Positions 1-13,506 of a stretch of 64,000 bases of DNA are shown piece by piece. The stretch is taken from the NCBI GenBank assembly GCA_001630475.1, contig KV419398.1, positions 719,825 to 783,824 on the forward strand, in the 5' to 3' direction. Under the pieces are notes generated by a model. It did not search any database and was not told the origin of the DNA. It was given only the letters and a program-made list of their open reading frames with translations. The position numbers were made by a program, and so were the translations under genes. The DNA is from Sistotremastrum niveocremeum HHB9708. Taxonomy: Eukaryota; Basidiomycota; Agaricomycetes; Sistotremastrales; Sistotremastraceae. Position 1 is the stretch's first letter. The number at the start of each line of letters is the position of its first letter.

Positions 1-689
1 ACGTGCAGCCAGACTTACAGCTCTCTGCGGGAGCGTGGGAGGAGTTTGTTGACGAGTGATACTTCACCGTTGGACTTGTGTTTAGTTCGATAAATTGAAA
101 CTGCTCTTGTAATAGATTGCCTAATGAAATGTATAACTATCGTCCTAGTATACTCAACCCAAAGCAACGCCGCCTCTCGTTTGTAAACTTCGAATCGCGT
201 CTCGTGTCCAGAATACAAGTTTACATACCATTCCTATAATGCATTCTCAGAGCTTCATTCATTGACATCACTGCGGATGCACGGCAATTCATCTTCCTAT
301 CATATCCAAGGCCTTTGCCCCACCATTTGTCGTCTAGGCCACGCGCCTTTCTGCCGATCTCAATCCAATCTCGATTCCAGACAATAGCCTCGAAATAAGC
401 GCCCGCAATTCTCTTCTTCCTACTACCGTCTCTGAGCCACCCTCAATCTCTCCAACGCCTTCGGCACATAAATGCATCCCTCAACAATGCCTTGTCGCTG
501 TTCTGCCTTTCCCAAGCAACATGCCAAGCCTCCGACACTCCAGACCTCAGGCGATTGAGGCTCTTTATCGCACTATCGCCAGACACCCTCTTGACCGTTC
601 ACTCGCTCTTATGCACCATGTTCGCAGTGAAGAGAGGGTATTCGACTTCACACTGTGAGTCAGCCGTTCTTCAAGCTCAGGCACACGTA
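1..689. other. no gene recognised at left edge
   Basis: No open frame here shows a recognisable domain or a convincing exon chain. The part from about 480 to 690 may be the decayed upstream portion of the integrase-core fossil that follows, because its composition is similar, but I cannot show homology. Confidence 0.4.
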
Positions 690-1750
690 TGCTCATTTCA
701 ATGACATGCAGCGAGGAAATCGACTATGTGCTCGCTCGCATTCGTCGCAACCTATCCCGATTCGCACGTCAAGAGCCCCTCCCCACCATCCACCAACCTG
801 CTCGAGCGGTCAATCATCGGTGGATCTCAGACGTCACCGTCCTTTCCCACAGGCACCACCTCTCCCTGTCCTACGGTCTTGACGAATTCTCCGGGAAGAT
901 CCTGTGGCACGACGTACACGTCAACTGGGATTATGACACGTGTGCACGCTCGATGTTGGAGTACGTTGGCCAAACGGGCAGTAAGTCAAACATCTATACC
1001 CTATAACCGTCCAAGATCTCACTCGCCTCCGACATAAGTGGCCCCGTTGGAATATCACTGTATAGCTGATCCCAGCATCGCCATCAACGCTCTAGCCTTC
1101 CATTCTCTTCAGCAACATTTTCCTGCAGACGTGCAGCCATTAGCTCATTTCCAATGGATTCCCCCCTTCCAGAACCCTCGCCACGCGAACGTTCATTCGC
1201 ACCTCCGTCACGCACTCCTGGATGTCCTTCACCGTGACCTTGCCGTGGCGAGCTTGAGACAATCCCATCCCGCTTTTGAGAGCCTCCCAGCCGAGGTGGA
1301 CGCTCACGACGGCACGCGTTATGGGTAAGTCCAGTTCAATTCTCGTGCGACCATCTGTTTCGATAATCAATTTTGCACATCCACAGAGACATCCTTCTCG
1401 GATACCTCAGCGCTTATACCCAAGTCCAAGTCGCTGCCCGAGTGCATGAGTGGAATCACCAACTCCCTTCTCAACCTCCTCTACCTTTCCCCACCGCTCC
1501 TCCCTCCATCGTTTTTGAAGGACCTCACGATTTTGGCACTATGAACGGTGGCGTGCGTACTCACTTCCTTTCGGATCCTCACCCCATTAACCTATCCACC
1601 CCTTTACAGGTGGATGTCGATCGTACTCACATCCGTACCCTCCTTCCGCGCCAACATCAGACTCATCCCAATCAGGCGATGCTCCTGAAGCGGGTCCAAT
1701 TGCGAGCCCACACTTGGTGCGATCGCCATGGTGTGCCATGGCCTATATGA
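690..1750 (+). mobile_element. integrase-core gene fossil, fragment 1
   Basis: The translated pieces match the eukaryotic integrase-core (rve-like, RNase H fold) proteins that are common in Agaricomycetes. The recognisable stretch GLDEFSGKILW near 880-905 corresponds to the family's 'GxDxFTGxxLWL' strand. It is followed by helical segments with a WNHQ and a PPSIVFEGPHDFG stretch near 1450-1540 that match the C-terminal part of the family. Boundaries that look like old introns are still visible near 980-1060, 1325-1387 and 1553-1610. The element is broken and clearly old. The family assignment comes from remembered motif patterns; whether the source was an LTR-type element or another integrase-bearing element cannot be told from this fragment. 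Confidence 0.55.
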
Positions 1751-2340
1751 ACTTCTCTATAACGCTTCCACTCCTGGGCCTACGATGCACTAGTCCGACG
1801 TCAATGCCTTTGTTACCTGTGCCTTTTACAATTAGATCTCAGCGTTATTCTCTTGATTTGCCGTTTCCATCATTCATATTATACGAACCCTATGCCCAAT
1901 ATATTTCGCTTCCCGCTACGTCCAGACTTACTTTCGTTGTTGTTTGCAATTGAAGAACGAACTCCTCATATTACGTCACGATCTGAGGCCAATCTACCAT
2001 ATATGATATATGATGTCTCCTTCCCTCTCCCACGCCAGAACTCAACATAGTACTACATGCCTTACCAACCCTGCGAGCCACATCATTACTGTAACCTTCA
2101 TTGTTGTCTCTTCGGAAGCCACTCGTCTTCGACCCATGCCTCCTCCCCCTTTCGAGCACAATGGCGCTTCAAGATGTTCCGGTGGCCTCACTTACTTAAC
2201 GCTGGGCAGTATCGCATTCTGCCACAATGCCTACGAGACCTCCTACTCGCCCATATAAACTGTCACTCAGCATTCCTCGTCTTCACAACCACCCGTCGCC
2301 AACACCAAAGATATCTCATCGCCCCAGAGCATCCAGGGAC

Positions 2341-2830
2341 ATGAACACTCAATGTGTCACCCTCTCCGACACCCATTTCATCCAAAATGTTGCCACGACT
2401 CCCCGCCTCCCGCTCATCCATGTCCAGGAAATATTGCAAGCTAACTATGGCATAGCTGTGTCTATGTAAGCGCCTCCCTGTCCTACTTCATGACGACGCA
2501 CTCATTCTCTTCGTCATCAATAGCGCTGACCTCGCACGGCTCGTGACCTATGCCATCCGCGTCCGATCACAGCCAAACCCTCGCCTCCAGGCTCCTCGCA
2601 CCCCCTCTCTATACCGACAGAGATACGACATCAGTATGGTGAACGATTTGTGGTGCATGGACCAACACGACAAATACGTGTTCTTCCCATTTCGAAACCG
2701 GACTCCTCTCCAACGTCTCGAGCACACCGCATACTTGCTCTTGCTCACCCGGGTACAGCACATAGCGCGTCTCTCCAGGACCATGCAAGCTGAAACCCTC
2801 CTCCCGTTACTTGAATCTTCGAACTCGTGA
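2341..2830 (+). mobile_element. integrase-core gene fossil, fragment 2
   Basis: A second, separate fragment of the same kind of integrase-core gene. The stretch NDLWCMDQHDK near 2643-2672 is the first catalytic-Asp strand of the family (typical form 'WxxDxHDKxxxFG'), preceded by a helical N-terminal region (LPLIHVQEILQANYGIAV). An old intron-like boundary lies near 2467-2523. Downstream of the motif the similarity fades. The copy is broken and too short to be functional. Confidence 0.5.
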
Positions 2831-5800
2831 TAGATAGTTCAATCCACGCTGTCAAATTTCCAACCCTGTAATAACTCTACTCATAACATATTGTAACTGC
2901 ACACCCGAATACAGTACACAGTACACAGTACCCGCTCTGACCCGATCAATCTTGCCACGCAAAGTACCATGTCTCTCCCTGTCCGATCTGAGCGCACACT
3001 GTTGTAGAATGCCAGCACGTCGAGCGAGTAATCTATTGTTCCTCACACGACCCACCCCCCGCTTATCTCCCACCTCGACATCTATCTCTACATCTATAGG
3101 GAGCGTTGTACTGACTGGACAATTCGCTCTCTCGTTTGCCCATACTATAGCATCCGATATGAATGCTGAGTTCTCTTGGAATATGTTGTATTTGCTGCTT
3201 GATTTGCTGGCATGTCTACAGTGTGATCGACTGATTGAGTGATCTACGAACACACCTCGAAACTTCCCAATTACAAAGCCAGGCTCTGGTGGTGGTGGTG
3301 GTGGTGTATAAGACGGTCATGGGTCCCCTGGAAGCCTCACAATACGTCACCACGCGCGCCTATTTTCAACGCGATCACGTTCATTTTTCCCTCATCTGCT
3401 AATAGACTGCTATACGACGCCGATTAGATCCTCCGTCATCTCATCCACCAAGCCCAACTCCTTAACTCAGTCATTGCGCTCGACCACAACCCTCCAGAAC
3501 ATCGCGATAGCCTCGTGTCCCCAGAAAGCCCACCGTACCGATGCTGACGCAGGCGGTCTCAGCGGAAACACGCCTGCACAACGAGGCTCGTGGTTACATA
3601 TTAGGAGAGCAGTAAAGGACGACGTTAGAGTTTTCGAGGAGTCTTGCGGATTCGACAGGAATCCGAAATGAGGCATGGTGCAAAGGAGTATGGCCCGACA
3701 CATCGTAAGCTCAATCATGTCTCAAATTCAGCGTTAATGTCGTATATAAAGCGAGCAATTGACCTATCTGGCAAATCATTACTTTGTATCGCCTCTGCAA
3801 GCTACCCACACGTCTCGCAATCCATTTATCGCTTACGCTTCATCCTCGTTCCACGCTCGATCCGTCCCTCTTGCTTTCGTCTAGCAGGAGGGAGTCGTAG
3901 ACTCCCTCCTTTCGAGTCTAGTCTCATTCCACTCGACCCAGGGTCATCACACATACTACATCACACATGGGATATTCTACCCGAATCGACTGCGTTGATC
4001 ATCCATTGTACCTCGTCCACCATCACTGTCTCGAACACTCCACTCTTTGCGCCAATAGTATTTCTGGATCGCGGGATCCTAAGCCACATCTCTAACGGCC
4101 GGAAAAGATCGACTTATCAGACTCTATCTTCTACTTGATGCCGTGCTTCTCTGTCTTATTGGGCCATCTGATCTTCATTCCCCCTCGACGTGACCTTGTC
4201 AGCCTTCGGATGTTGCAGACAGTAGAGCACTCGAACGTCTTGATAGAGCGGTTTGGTACGAGGTTGAGTCAGCGTCCGTCCTGATTGCCTGGCAAACACG
4301 CTTTCAGATCTGGTGCTCCGGTTGCATTTCTGAGCCTTGTTTCATCTGTGGTGAGCTTGCCCTCGTTTTTGTCACTTTTTCCAATACATCGATATGAGTG
4401 TCATGTCCGATCCAGAATCTCTCATGCATGCACTCTTGTCTTCCCCGTAGTCCAAGAAGTATCGTCCGCTCGCACGCTCTTCATACCAACAAACCAGGAT
4501 CAAGCTGCGAACGCTGAAGCTGTCGGAGCCAAATCAGATGAAGTAGAGGTATAATCATCTTGAATTCTGTGCGCTCAGGCTGTACATTCGCCATAGCATT
4601 TGCACGAATACTTTTGTAGTCGTCGGGATTTTATGACGTCAATCTGCCCATGTTCACACTTACCGCCCTTCGAGATCTCTACACAGGTAGCATCTCCAGG
4701 GAGACTCAGAAGATCCTCCAAAGTCGTCCTCATCCTGGAGGACATCTTCACAGTCTGCTACCTCCAATCACGGGACACCCATGACATCATTCTCCCCAGC
4801 GTTCTCGTAATAAAGATTATCATCCTCTTCCTGCTCATCAGCTGCTTCCCAATTGCCCAATCGCCCCTTACGACCTTCTCTCCTCGCTCTACGCCCACAG
4901 CTGTCATCCCCATCCTTGGGACATCCGCGGTGTCAACACGCTCTCGTACGTGAGCTTTCTGGAGCCTGGCCCTCGGAGACGGTCTCGTCATCTCGGGGCA
5001 ATGGGGGCTCTCCCAGGGTGAGACAGTATCCTACTGAGTCAGCTTAGCATTCGTCCCCATTCTTGAACCCGATGCCTTATTTCAAACAAATCCAGATTGC
5101 AGCTTGCGATTAAAGTGAGGCTTGTGCCTTCGTACATTCCCCGCAGGTCCCTCATTAGGACCTATAGGAGCTCCAACAGCGGGAAGGCTTGAAGACCGCC
5201 GCCGCCACCCCAACCCCTCCTGCACCACCTCCGATAACCACAGCCTGGAAATCCCCCCCACCATGAAGGTTTCCCTGCGGGTTGGGTCTCAGTTCGTTCG
5301 GGACCTTGCCGGATATGCATTTGCCAGAGGGCTATGTTGAGTTGCCGGACTAGCAGTGAGTGAGTGAGTCGTATGTCCCGATCGCCAGTCACATAGTTCC
5401 TGACCTCAGATTCATCTCTAGCTTGTTGATTCTGCGAGATGCAGGCACAACAATACGGAGTCGAACTTGCTGGCAGTCCGCGACCGAAACTTCCTTCACT
5501 CGGCGGGTGTCCTTCTCACAAGAACTCAATAACTGAAGTATGGAGCACAATTCCGCACCTCGACCAGTGTTTGCTGATCCCCCAGAAGATCCGAAGATGT
5601 TCTCAAGAGCTTTCATGTGGCGTTTCCTCCAAATTGATGGTGCAGAGTGTGACACGTTCGATAAGTGCGGGTTGGTTCGGGTCGAGGAGAGAGAGATCAT
5701 ATGATCCAGTTCGGGTGAGTCGACGACTTTCCCCTGTTAGAACCCTTCACTAAGTCTTCATCTTCTGACCACGTAGGCCCGGCTTCGGTCTGTCAAACCG

Positions 5801-7860
5801 TGACATCAACGTTCTTTTCTTCTTTGAACCCTCTGAGACACTGCGATGGGTCAGGAGTCGGTTTAAGGGTGGTTCAGTATTTACGTCGACCGAGAGTGCT
5901 AGAATTCCGGAAGTCGTTAGCGTTGTCTACCCCCGTATCACTCCGAGTGTCACTTCCGCTGAATGGAATATCTGGACACTCACTGTTGGGTCGGATAGAG
6001 GGCTGTGCTTCATCCCAGATTCTTTCCTACACATCAAGGACGCAATTCTTTGTCACACGTCAAGGACGGAATTGTAAGCAATCGGGTCTCTCCGATAGTG
6101 AATTAAGGTTTCATACTGAAACGATTCCTTCTAGAGTTGGTTGTATGTAATCTTGAACATAATGAAACAAAGAGTTGAAAGATTCACTCTGCACTTGCGT
6201 CGATTGACTGTGAGGAGCTTCACGCGTGTATGTCAATCCATTTCGAGCCATATCCAGACCCCAGAGCTTACGACTTTCTAGTTTGGGTATAGGGGGTAAA
6301 TAACGAATGGGTCTCGCCGTGCCAGAATGCACACATCCAACCACATCGATCGGGAGTTTATCAAAAGCCTCAAGTCTCCCGGCATCTGTACTGTCAGCTA
6401 TGAGTCGTCCGAGAGCAGATATCGTCAAGGTGTCGCATCCAGGATCCAGTTTTGTTTTGCGTCGTACGAGAGTCTGAATTTGAAACACGCTTCTCAATTA
6501 ATAATAACATATCTCTTGTCCTATTTTATTTTGCTTCCTAAGAATCGCAAAGAAGAACTAGAATGTCCAACAGTTGCCAGCGCGAGTACTGTGAGTCTCT
6601 CTCCATACAGGAGGCCTTGCTTTGGGTACCGCGTAAGCCATCTACCTCCCCCCATTCTACTCAATCATGACTAACTGTCATGAAATGTGCCTGAACGATA
6701 TTCTTCTGGCACAGCTTTCAACGGAGCGTAGATCATGGTCACTGTCGCCGAGAGACGAATCCTGGGCTTACGGGGAATAGCCTTTCAAAGAAACCTTGAG
6801 CAGTGGACGTGGACACTTTTGCTTGTGATGATTGATTTTTCTTGAAGACTTGACTACTCCCAAATCATTAACGGACTGCAGTCGATAGGACCTTTGATAA
6901 GACACTTGATATGAGCTATTATGTCTTCTCTCCCTACTTTCGTTCAGTGACGCTAACATTGCCAATTTCGCTGCATAGGAGCACTGACTCGAGCTCAAAT
7001 TAAATGACCCGACATTGGTCAATGTAATAAATCACGATCGGGGTTGGCGATCGACGTAAGCCCTGAAGCAGGCCTGAAGCTGGAGCTGATGCGAGTTCTG
7101 GTCCTTCTGGATGACGCTCGGGAATGGATTCATTATGGAACCGATTCGGGATCTCCTATCTTCTCGAGAAATTGCGTACTAGTACAGTCTTGATTGGCAC
7201 GCTCAGTCACTTTACAGTAACATATTCTGCATTTGCTATACCACCGTACGCACGCCGTCGACGAAAAGCTGAAGTGTCCGGCGCGCGCCTAAGTATTTTC
7301 ACCGTCATCAGGGTCATTCTGCTGTACGACCTCATGGCCTCTACACCTGCAACCATGACCAGTCTCGACCGTTCAATGGTGACTCTTACCTCTTGTCTGT
7401 GGCCTCAAACCTCTGCCGCTGATAGACTGACGTGGTGGGACACGGAAAACGATGATACCGGTATGGCACGATGAGTCGGGATCAACTCGAAGAATCTTAT
7501 TTGATTACGCGCTCCTGCCGAGTATCTGAATCTGAGATACAGATATTTGAAATAGTTTATTGTGGTCACGTCACGCTCGGCACCGGCGGTAAACGTCTAC
7601 GACCGAGCGGAGTTGGGCACGACGCGAGCTGCTCACTTAAAACCTTCATAGCCCCAACAAATACTCAAGATCAGGATGATGGGCAGCGCAACTTAAGGCG
7701 ATCATCCACTCGCCGTCGCACTCAGCCTTCTCGCCGCTAGTCTCGCCGCTGGAAGCCTTAGTCGACAGAAGCCTGAGCCGCAATCAAATGACTCGTCGCT
7801 CTGACCATCGATATTATATTCGCTCTTGTCTTACAGGATCGGCTCGCTCATCGCAACCGT
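2831..7860. other. gene-free decayed stretch
   Basis: About 5 kb without a gene I can support. Open frames are short and show no domain on either strand. A (GGT)n microsatellite lies at about 3287-3307. Composition suggests heavily mutated former coding or repeat sequence, but no family is recognisable by eye. Confidence 0.4.
3287..3307. repeat. GGT trinucleotide microsatellite
   Basis: Six to seven tandem copies of TGG/GGT in otherwise non-repetitive sequence. It is not inside a supported gene. Confidence 0.85.
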
Positions 7861-7959
7861 CTGGTGTTGGCAATCATCCGTCATTCCTTCGAGTTTTGGG
7901 CCAACCCCCTCAAACCACATTGCTATCTTTATTGCTTTAACATTATACCTGTCATTGTG

Positions 7960-8260
7960 ACCCTCGTTTCATCCATAGCTACATATCACTGTACATCATG
8001 GCATTCTACCTCCCGCACACTGTATACTAGAATTTTCATACTCCAGTCTGTTCGAAAGAAAATGAGCCAGTGGCTCTCCGAATCCGACGCACTCAAGCCT
8101 GTCCCGCGCCACCATCTTGACCCAAGCACTACATTAATTCATCATTCACGCGATTTCCTTTGGTTTTGCTATCCCTACAATGACGGCTGGAAGACCCGTA
8201 TAAGTCACTGTCGACATGAAAAATTCGAGAACTGGCAGCTCAGTCTAGAAGTCGACGTTT
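7960..8260 (+). repeat. diverged segmental repeat, copy 1
   Basis: This stretch and 22980-23280 share an extended interrupted similarity on the same strand. Both contain 'gaccctcgtttcat.catagctaca', then 'ctgttcgaaagaaaatgagc' against 'ctgtttgaacgaaaatgagc', then 'ctctccgaatcc'. Reading frames are not open in common, so it looks like two decayed copies of one former gene or duplicated segment. The copies sit 5' of the ABC-transporter relics at 11.4 and 24.1 kb respectively, which suggests a duplicated locus. Confidence 0.6.
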
Positions 8261-11200
8261 CGAGGTACAATGATCTTGAGTCTCGTCTGCCACCTGCTTA
8301 TCCTGGAACAGAAAGAAAGCCTGAGCTTAGAAGCATTGTGCATGAACAGACCAGAACCCAGGGGATATCCGGGAGACCCATGAGCAACAGGGAAACATCA
8401 TCAAGCGCGGAGAGAGGCGACAGCACGACACCATACTGACACCATGCCACCTCAGGTAAGCTCATCTTGATTTGTCTTCTCTCTACGTATACCGACTTTC
8501 TTGTAGGTGTATTGAATTTAGTTGCTCCCTTGCGAGACTGTTCTAGTCCTCGGATTTCGAGGTTACGTCTTCATCATAGATCATTCGCCGCCAACTCCCA
8601 TCGCTGTCGAACATAAATCCAAGCATGATCCTGTTGGGCTTCTCTGGATTTGTGGCACAACCGTGTCACTTCTGAGATACGCTGGTTGTCATATGTCGGA
8701 CATGCTTTGGGTTTGCGCTCACCGGGGGGGGGGGGCAAAGGTCTCGACTATCCTTTAGTAAATCAGTATGCCATAAAGTGCCCCTCTTGATCTTTTGAAT
8801 GCCTCGCTCACATGTAAACAGAACGGATTGTATTCGCACCTCACCCACCAAATCTCATTCTGCAACGTTTCGCATTCATTCTCTTCCATTGGCTAGTACC
8901 CGGCGGATATAACAATTGAGTCCTCCAACATCGTATGTCCTCAAAACCGCTGTCCTCTGGTTCTTCTCGCTGATCTTGGTTTAGCTTATCTTGTTCCGAG
9001 TCTTATCGGCTCATCATTGAGGTCACGCACCCTCGATTTTATGACCGAGGAGATACAGGCGTTGCGGAGTATTCATCAATGGGAGCTATAATTTGAGATC
9101 GCAAGGAGGTTCTGGCTCTTCGTGTAGTAACCAGGCCGGGAGGTGAGTCTTATGCTCTCTTCGCCGAGTGCTCTCATACTGACCTTGGTGATCTCTGTAG
9201 CGATGCTCCGACTGTCGCGGTTCGTGAGACGACCACCGAGCATCGAGTCCTGAGACGATTCATCTGTTACTCGAGCCTCTTGGTCTCGCAACTCTTTCGA
9301 CGCAAAGCTCTTCCTTCCACCCCAGGCTCTTCGAAGCCATCAAATCAAGCACAAGCGATGACCCCGAACTATCAACACTCATCTTCGGTTGAGCGGTCGC
9401 AAGAAATGGCTAAGAATAAATTCACTGACGCCTCGCATCTGTTCGTCATCTAGATGTCTCATTTCGTCAGAATAGAAATACTCACTGCATTCGTATAGGC
9501 CCCTCCTCTGCCGATTCTCATAGTGGCCCCAACGGGTCTTCCATAATGCCGTTAATCCAACCGCACATTCCTCATCTGTGCGTGCTCAAACCATACTCAA
9601 AGACAACAGATCAAGCATGCTCGGAAGCACCCACGCATTATTTATCCATCTGAGACGTTCAAGTGTCCGCATGAGCTCTTTCGTCCTCGCTTTGCAACCT
9701 CCAACCCAGTTCAGAAGCTACAGAAATCGCAGGTGACATCGTGTAAAGTACATAGATTCCGGTGTGGTAAGCTTTCGCGCCCTTCTCAATTCACATAAGC
9801 TCATCCATTCTTTTGCGCTCAGATGCCGACGACTTCGTCTCCCCTTTCATAAGCGAAAATCAATGTGATCATAACTCGTTCAAATCACTGTTTAACAACC
9901 AGTGGCCTCCTTCAGCTTTCATCCTCGAAATCTGCTTTGTGGGAACGTGGAGACCGACGTCCATCCATATTCCTCGTACATCGTCATCGTCACGTACACC
10001 AATTCCTACAGCGCCCAAGTGCTTCGTCCCCATTTCCGAAAGCGATGGCTGTCTTGTCGTCAATTCAGCTATCAAGACCTCTGTAGTTGCAGACAGCATG
10101 TCAGCATTTGAGTCAGTCGTCCTAGGACAAAGGACGGCTGCAACCTCTTCAAGCCCATTTGACCTTAATCCTAACCCATCTCCCGCGCTCGAAAATCATT
10201 TCATCTTCGAGATGGGTGTCGCGCCTTTGGAGTCATTCTATTGCAGTCATAGCCCCCAACTCACTCTTCCTCATGTCGTGATCTTTGCTCAAAGCAACTC
10301 AGCGATGGTCGCTCTCATCACCTCACCTCACGGAAAATATGACGTATAGGAAGAGGAGGCCATGACCGCTTATAGTGTGACTCTCGCTTGAGGGCGTACG
10401 GCGCATCTTCTCGATAAATATGACACGAGATTTGAGGATAAAGGAGCCAGTTTCGAGGAGACATGAACTTAGCTTTACTCGTGCACGTACTCTGGTTTTT
10501 TATCGTACTTTCCTGATCCTTGGTATGCTTCCTTCCCTCAATCAGGTTTGCTATAACTGATGACGTGTCAGACGGATACACTGCCACGTTTAATGCCGGC
10601 TCTCGCATCCTCGTCCTCGAGATACTGAAAAACCTGAATACGAGGCCGCGCGATCCGCCCCGCTATTGCCACACAAAGTGACGCGTCCGGCAGACCCACG
10701 CGGAATGCGTCAACGTCCGAAAGAACGGTGTCGTCATCGACCAAGTTGACTGAGTCGATCCTGAGATGCTCAAAGAGAAAATAACCCATATCACTGATGC
10801 TCAAAGTAGCGACGCTCGACCCTCTCGCGACGACAGACGAGAAGGACGTCGAAGTCAATTTTTTCCTCTCGAACACGCCTCAGAGATGATTTAACTCGAC
10901 CCAATGCGGCAGAATAAACATGACAGTATGGGTGTTTGGATCCTTCGACCTGTTACGACGAGTCGTGGGACGTTTGAGGCTGTCTTGGATGTTACGAGAT
11001 AGCATGCTCCGACGCCGATTGCTTCTGTCGCGTCGAAGTGATTGAGTGCGCTCCCGGAGACGGCAAGACATGTTTCGGTGGAACCTGCTACGCTTTCGTC
11101 GCGAAGAATGCGCTTGACGCCTGGGTTGGATACATCCACTGTTCCTCGAGAAGCTCGTTATCGCAATCCTCGACCTGACAGTCTTCTATTCACGCTCACT

Positions 11201-11420
11201 TCACCGATCTCTTTCTCGACGCCTTTCACGTATACCCGAGTCATTATAGTAAGTTTCCGTCTTGATTTGGAAGTGGCCACATCTAACTTCATTGTTAGCC
11301 GGATGCGTTGCGAAAGCCGTTCAAGGTACTTGTGACCTCTACCGCGTACTCCCGTTGACTGCCGACATCGACGGGTCTCAACGCAGCAGCAAGCCTCCGA
11401 TCTCAGGTCTCGTTCAAGAC
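8261..11420. other. decayed stretch without supported gene
   Basis: No intact gene is visible. A run of 12 G lies at about 8724-8735. Several GTAAGC...CTCAG pairs (for example about 9768-9822) resemble old intron borders like those in the neighbouring ABC relics, so parts may derive from the same transporter genes, but no diagnostic domain motif is readable. Confidence 0.35.
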
Positions 11421-11432
11421 GTTTGAGTCCTC

Positions 11433-13110
11433 TTGTCCGGAACACCCAATATTCCAATTCTTCATGATGTCTCCCTCGATGTATCCGCCAGTGAATGTGT
11501 TCTCATTTCTGTCATCATCTACGATGTTCAGCGTGGTAAGCTTGCAGCCCTTCGTATGTCAAGCATATTATTGATTCTTCCACGCTCAGCCTCCGGCGAC
11601 AAGGTTTCTACCTTTTCGCAGAAGTTTGCGAAAGCGGCGACGAAGGAATCACGTCACGGTCATGTGGCAACCGCCTTGGTTTTACTTCGCTACCCACTAG
11701 ACTGGTTGTTAGACCTCAGGAGTCAAGACCATCAGCCGTTAGCGCCTCTCTTTCAAGTTCCCTCATTACGATCAAATACACCGCGCGCTTCATTTGCCAA
11801 ATATCTTTTCCCCTTTTTGCAAGACATTCGGCTCATCCTCGCTCCGGTTACCAAGGCTTCTATGATCACAGGGACAGGCATTGTAGCAGTGTCCCGGTTT
11901 ATGATTGCGACACTTTCTCAAGAGGTCTTCATCGCCGAGATCGCAACGCTCGCGTTCTCCTCAAGGCCTATGGTCGTTTATCTTTTCAGCGACACCATGA
12001 CCAGAATCCAAATCGTTTCCATATGTGCTTTACGACCGAACCCGCGACGATTGGAATTCTGGAATATCCGGAAGCATTTTCCGGAATTCGGTCTGCACAG
12101 CCTTTCACAAAGGGAGCGACAAGAGGGAAAAGACCGGTTTATAGGACTACCGCACACCTATGGAGTAACGTTGGGCGTTGTAGCCTGGTTGGAAGAATGC
12201 TCTGGTACACAGGGCTGAGTAACTGGATGTCGCGACCCAGGTTCAACTCAGTCAAGCGTCCGAAGGGACGTGGTGTATTATAGCGGACGACCGGCCCGGT
12301 GAGACCGCCTGCCGGTGGACGAGTCGTAGCTTCTCCTAGTAAACGCCGAACTGGCCATCTCATCCCTCGGGGTGACGCTTGATCTGAAGGGGTCAGGGTA
12401 GTGGCTACTAGGTGAGGGAAGTTGGGATTCTCGTCTGTATCTCATTTTACTTTTGTAAGGACCTTTACTTCCCTAGCGCTCTGACTCGCAACCAAATAGC
12501 CAGCTGCGAGCTACTGTTCACAGGTGCCGTACTTTCCAATTCATCGTGTTTGCTCAGCTCAGGGCGGCTCGTGCAATCTAGTGCATTTATCCTCATCTTG
12601 AGACTTCTATGGCTGGTCCGATCAGCCTCCCCCTGCTGTTGAAAAACTCAAATTCTCATAAATCACGACTGGTCGAGGATCTCGAACGCCGAGACGTCCC
12701 GATCTTCAAGCTTCAAGAGCGTCTCACTCAGTCTCTCCGCCGACCAACCAACTACTACCCACCTCTCCATGACTGACGTCACATGACTGTGGGATCACAT
12801 CGTCATTGTCTGTCAAGATCTTGACCTCTCCGAAATGACTATCTCAGACAATATTGCTTACGGCGATCGTTCTATCAGCGATGAAGAACTCGGGGAACCT
12901 GCGAAGACTTCGCTTGTCCATGACGTCATGATGTCGCTTTCCCAAAGAATACACAGCGCAGGTCAGCAAAGATGCTTCACTTCTCTCTGGTGGTCAAGCT
13001 CAGCGCTTGTAGATAGCTCGCGCGCTGGTTTGCGGAACCCGGATTCTCGTTCTCGACGAACGCACCTTGGTCCTTGATGCTGAGAGCTAGACTGCTGTTA
13101 TGAATACCAT
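11433..13110 (+). pseudogene. Ste6/ABCB-type ABC transporter relic (nucleotide-binding part), interrupted by a repeat
   Basis: Pieces of a nucleotide-binding domain are readable in several frames. Near 11440-11490 the text NIPILHDVSLDV.ASECV matches the strand leading into Walker A, but the P-loop itself is lost. From 12835 the frame reads TISDNIAYGDRSISDEELGE, the family's stretch after the Q-loop. Near 12986 a neighbouring frame reads LLSGGQAQRL (the ABC signature), then a stop, then IARAL and ILVLDE (Walker B) near 13043-13060, followed by a D-loop-like TLVLDAES. Stops and frame changes separate these motifs. Copy 1 of the dispersed repeat (about 12050-12440) lies inside the span. The family exports hydrophobic compounds or lipopeptide pheromones; this copy cannot make a working protein. 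Confidence 0.75.
12050..12440 (+). repeat. dispersed SINE-like repeat, copy 1
   Basis: About 390 bases matching four other copies in the window. It starts with attggaattctggaatatcc and ends near gggattctcgtctg. An A-box-like TAGCCTGGTTGG lies at 12181-12192 and a B-box-like GGTTCAACTC at 12240-12249, about 48 bases apart, as in a Pol III internal promoter. No long open frame is conserved between copies. The element sits inside the ABC relic. Confidence 0.75.
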
Positions 13111-13506
13111 AGGTCAAGTGTTAAAACATCAATAACAATGACTCGGGGAATTGCGAAGACGTGCTACTCATCTTGGTGGCTCATGATGATGTCGTTGGTG
13201 GTGGAGCCGGAATCTATTCACTGCTGATGAACTATGACATCTTCTTGCAACTGGCTACTTTCGAACTCCCTACCATATTTTATCTTGTCCCATGACACAC
13301 ACATTCATTCTGCTCAAATCGCTCATTCTGGTTGTCCTTACGCATTCTCCTGACGTCTTCGGGAAGCGTTTTGAGGCAACTGTCTTGTTTGTACTCCAAT
13401 ACAAATAAATACATGTAAAATGCCTTTTAACACCAGACACAATAAGCTCTAAGCAGTTGGCTAGCAAAATGAACACGAAATGTAGTACAGTTCATGAACA
13501 AAATGA

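Noticed and set aside
7864-8439. 191-codon open frame on the plus strand
   Set aside because: The homologous segment at 22.98 kb is not open in the same frame and no domain is visible, so it is treated as a decayed repeat.
11433-12218. 261-codon open frame on the plus strand
   Set aside because: It runs from an ABC relic through non-homologous sequence into the dispersed repeat. Its parts are in different original frames, so it is a chance frame.
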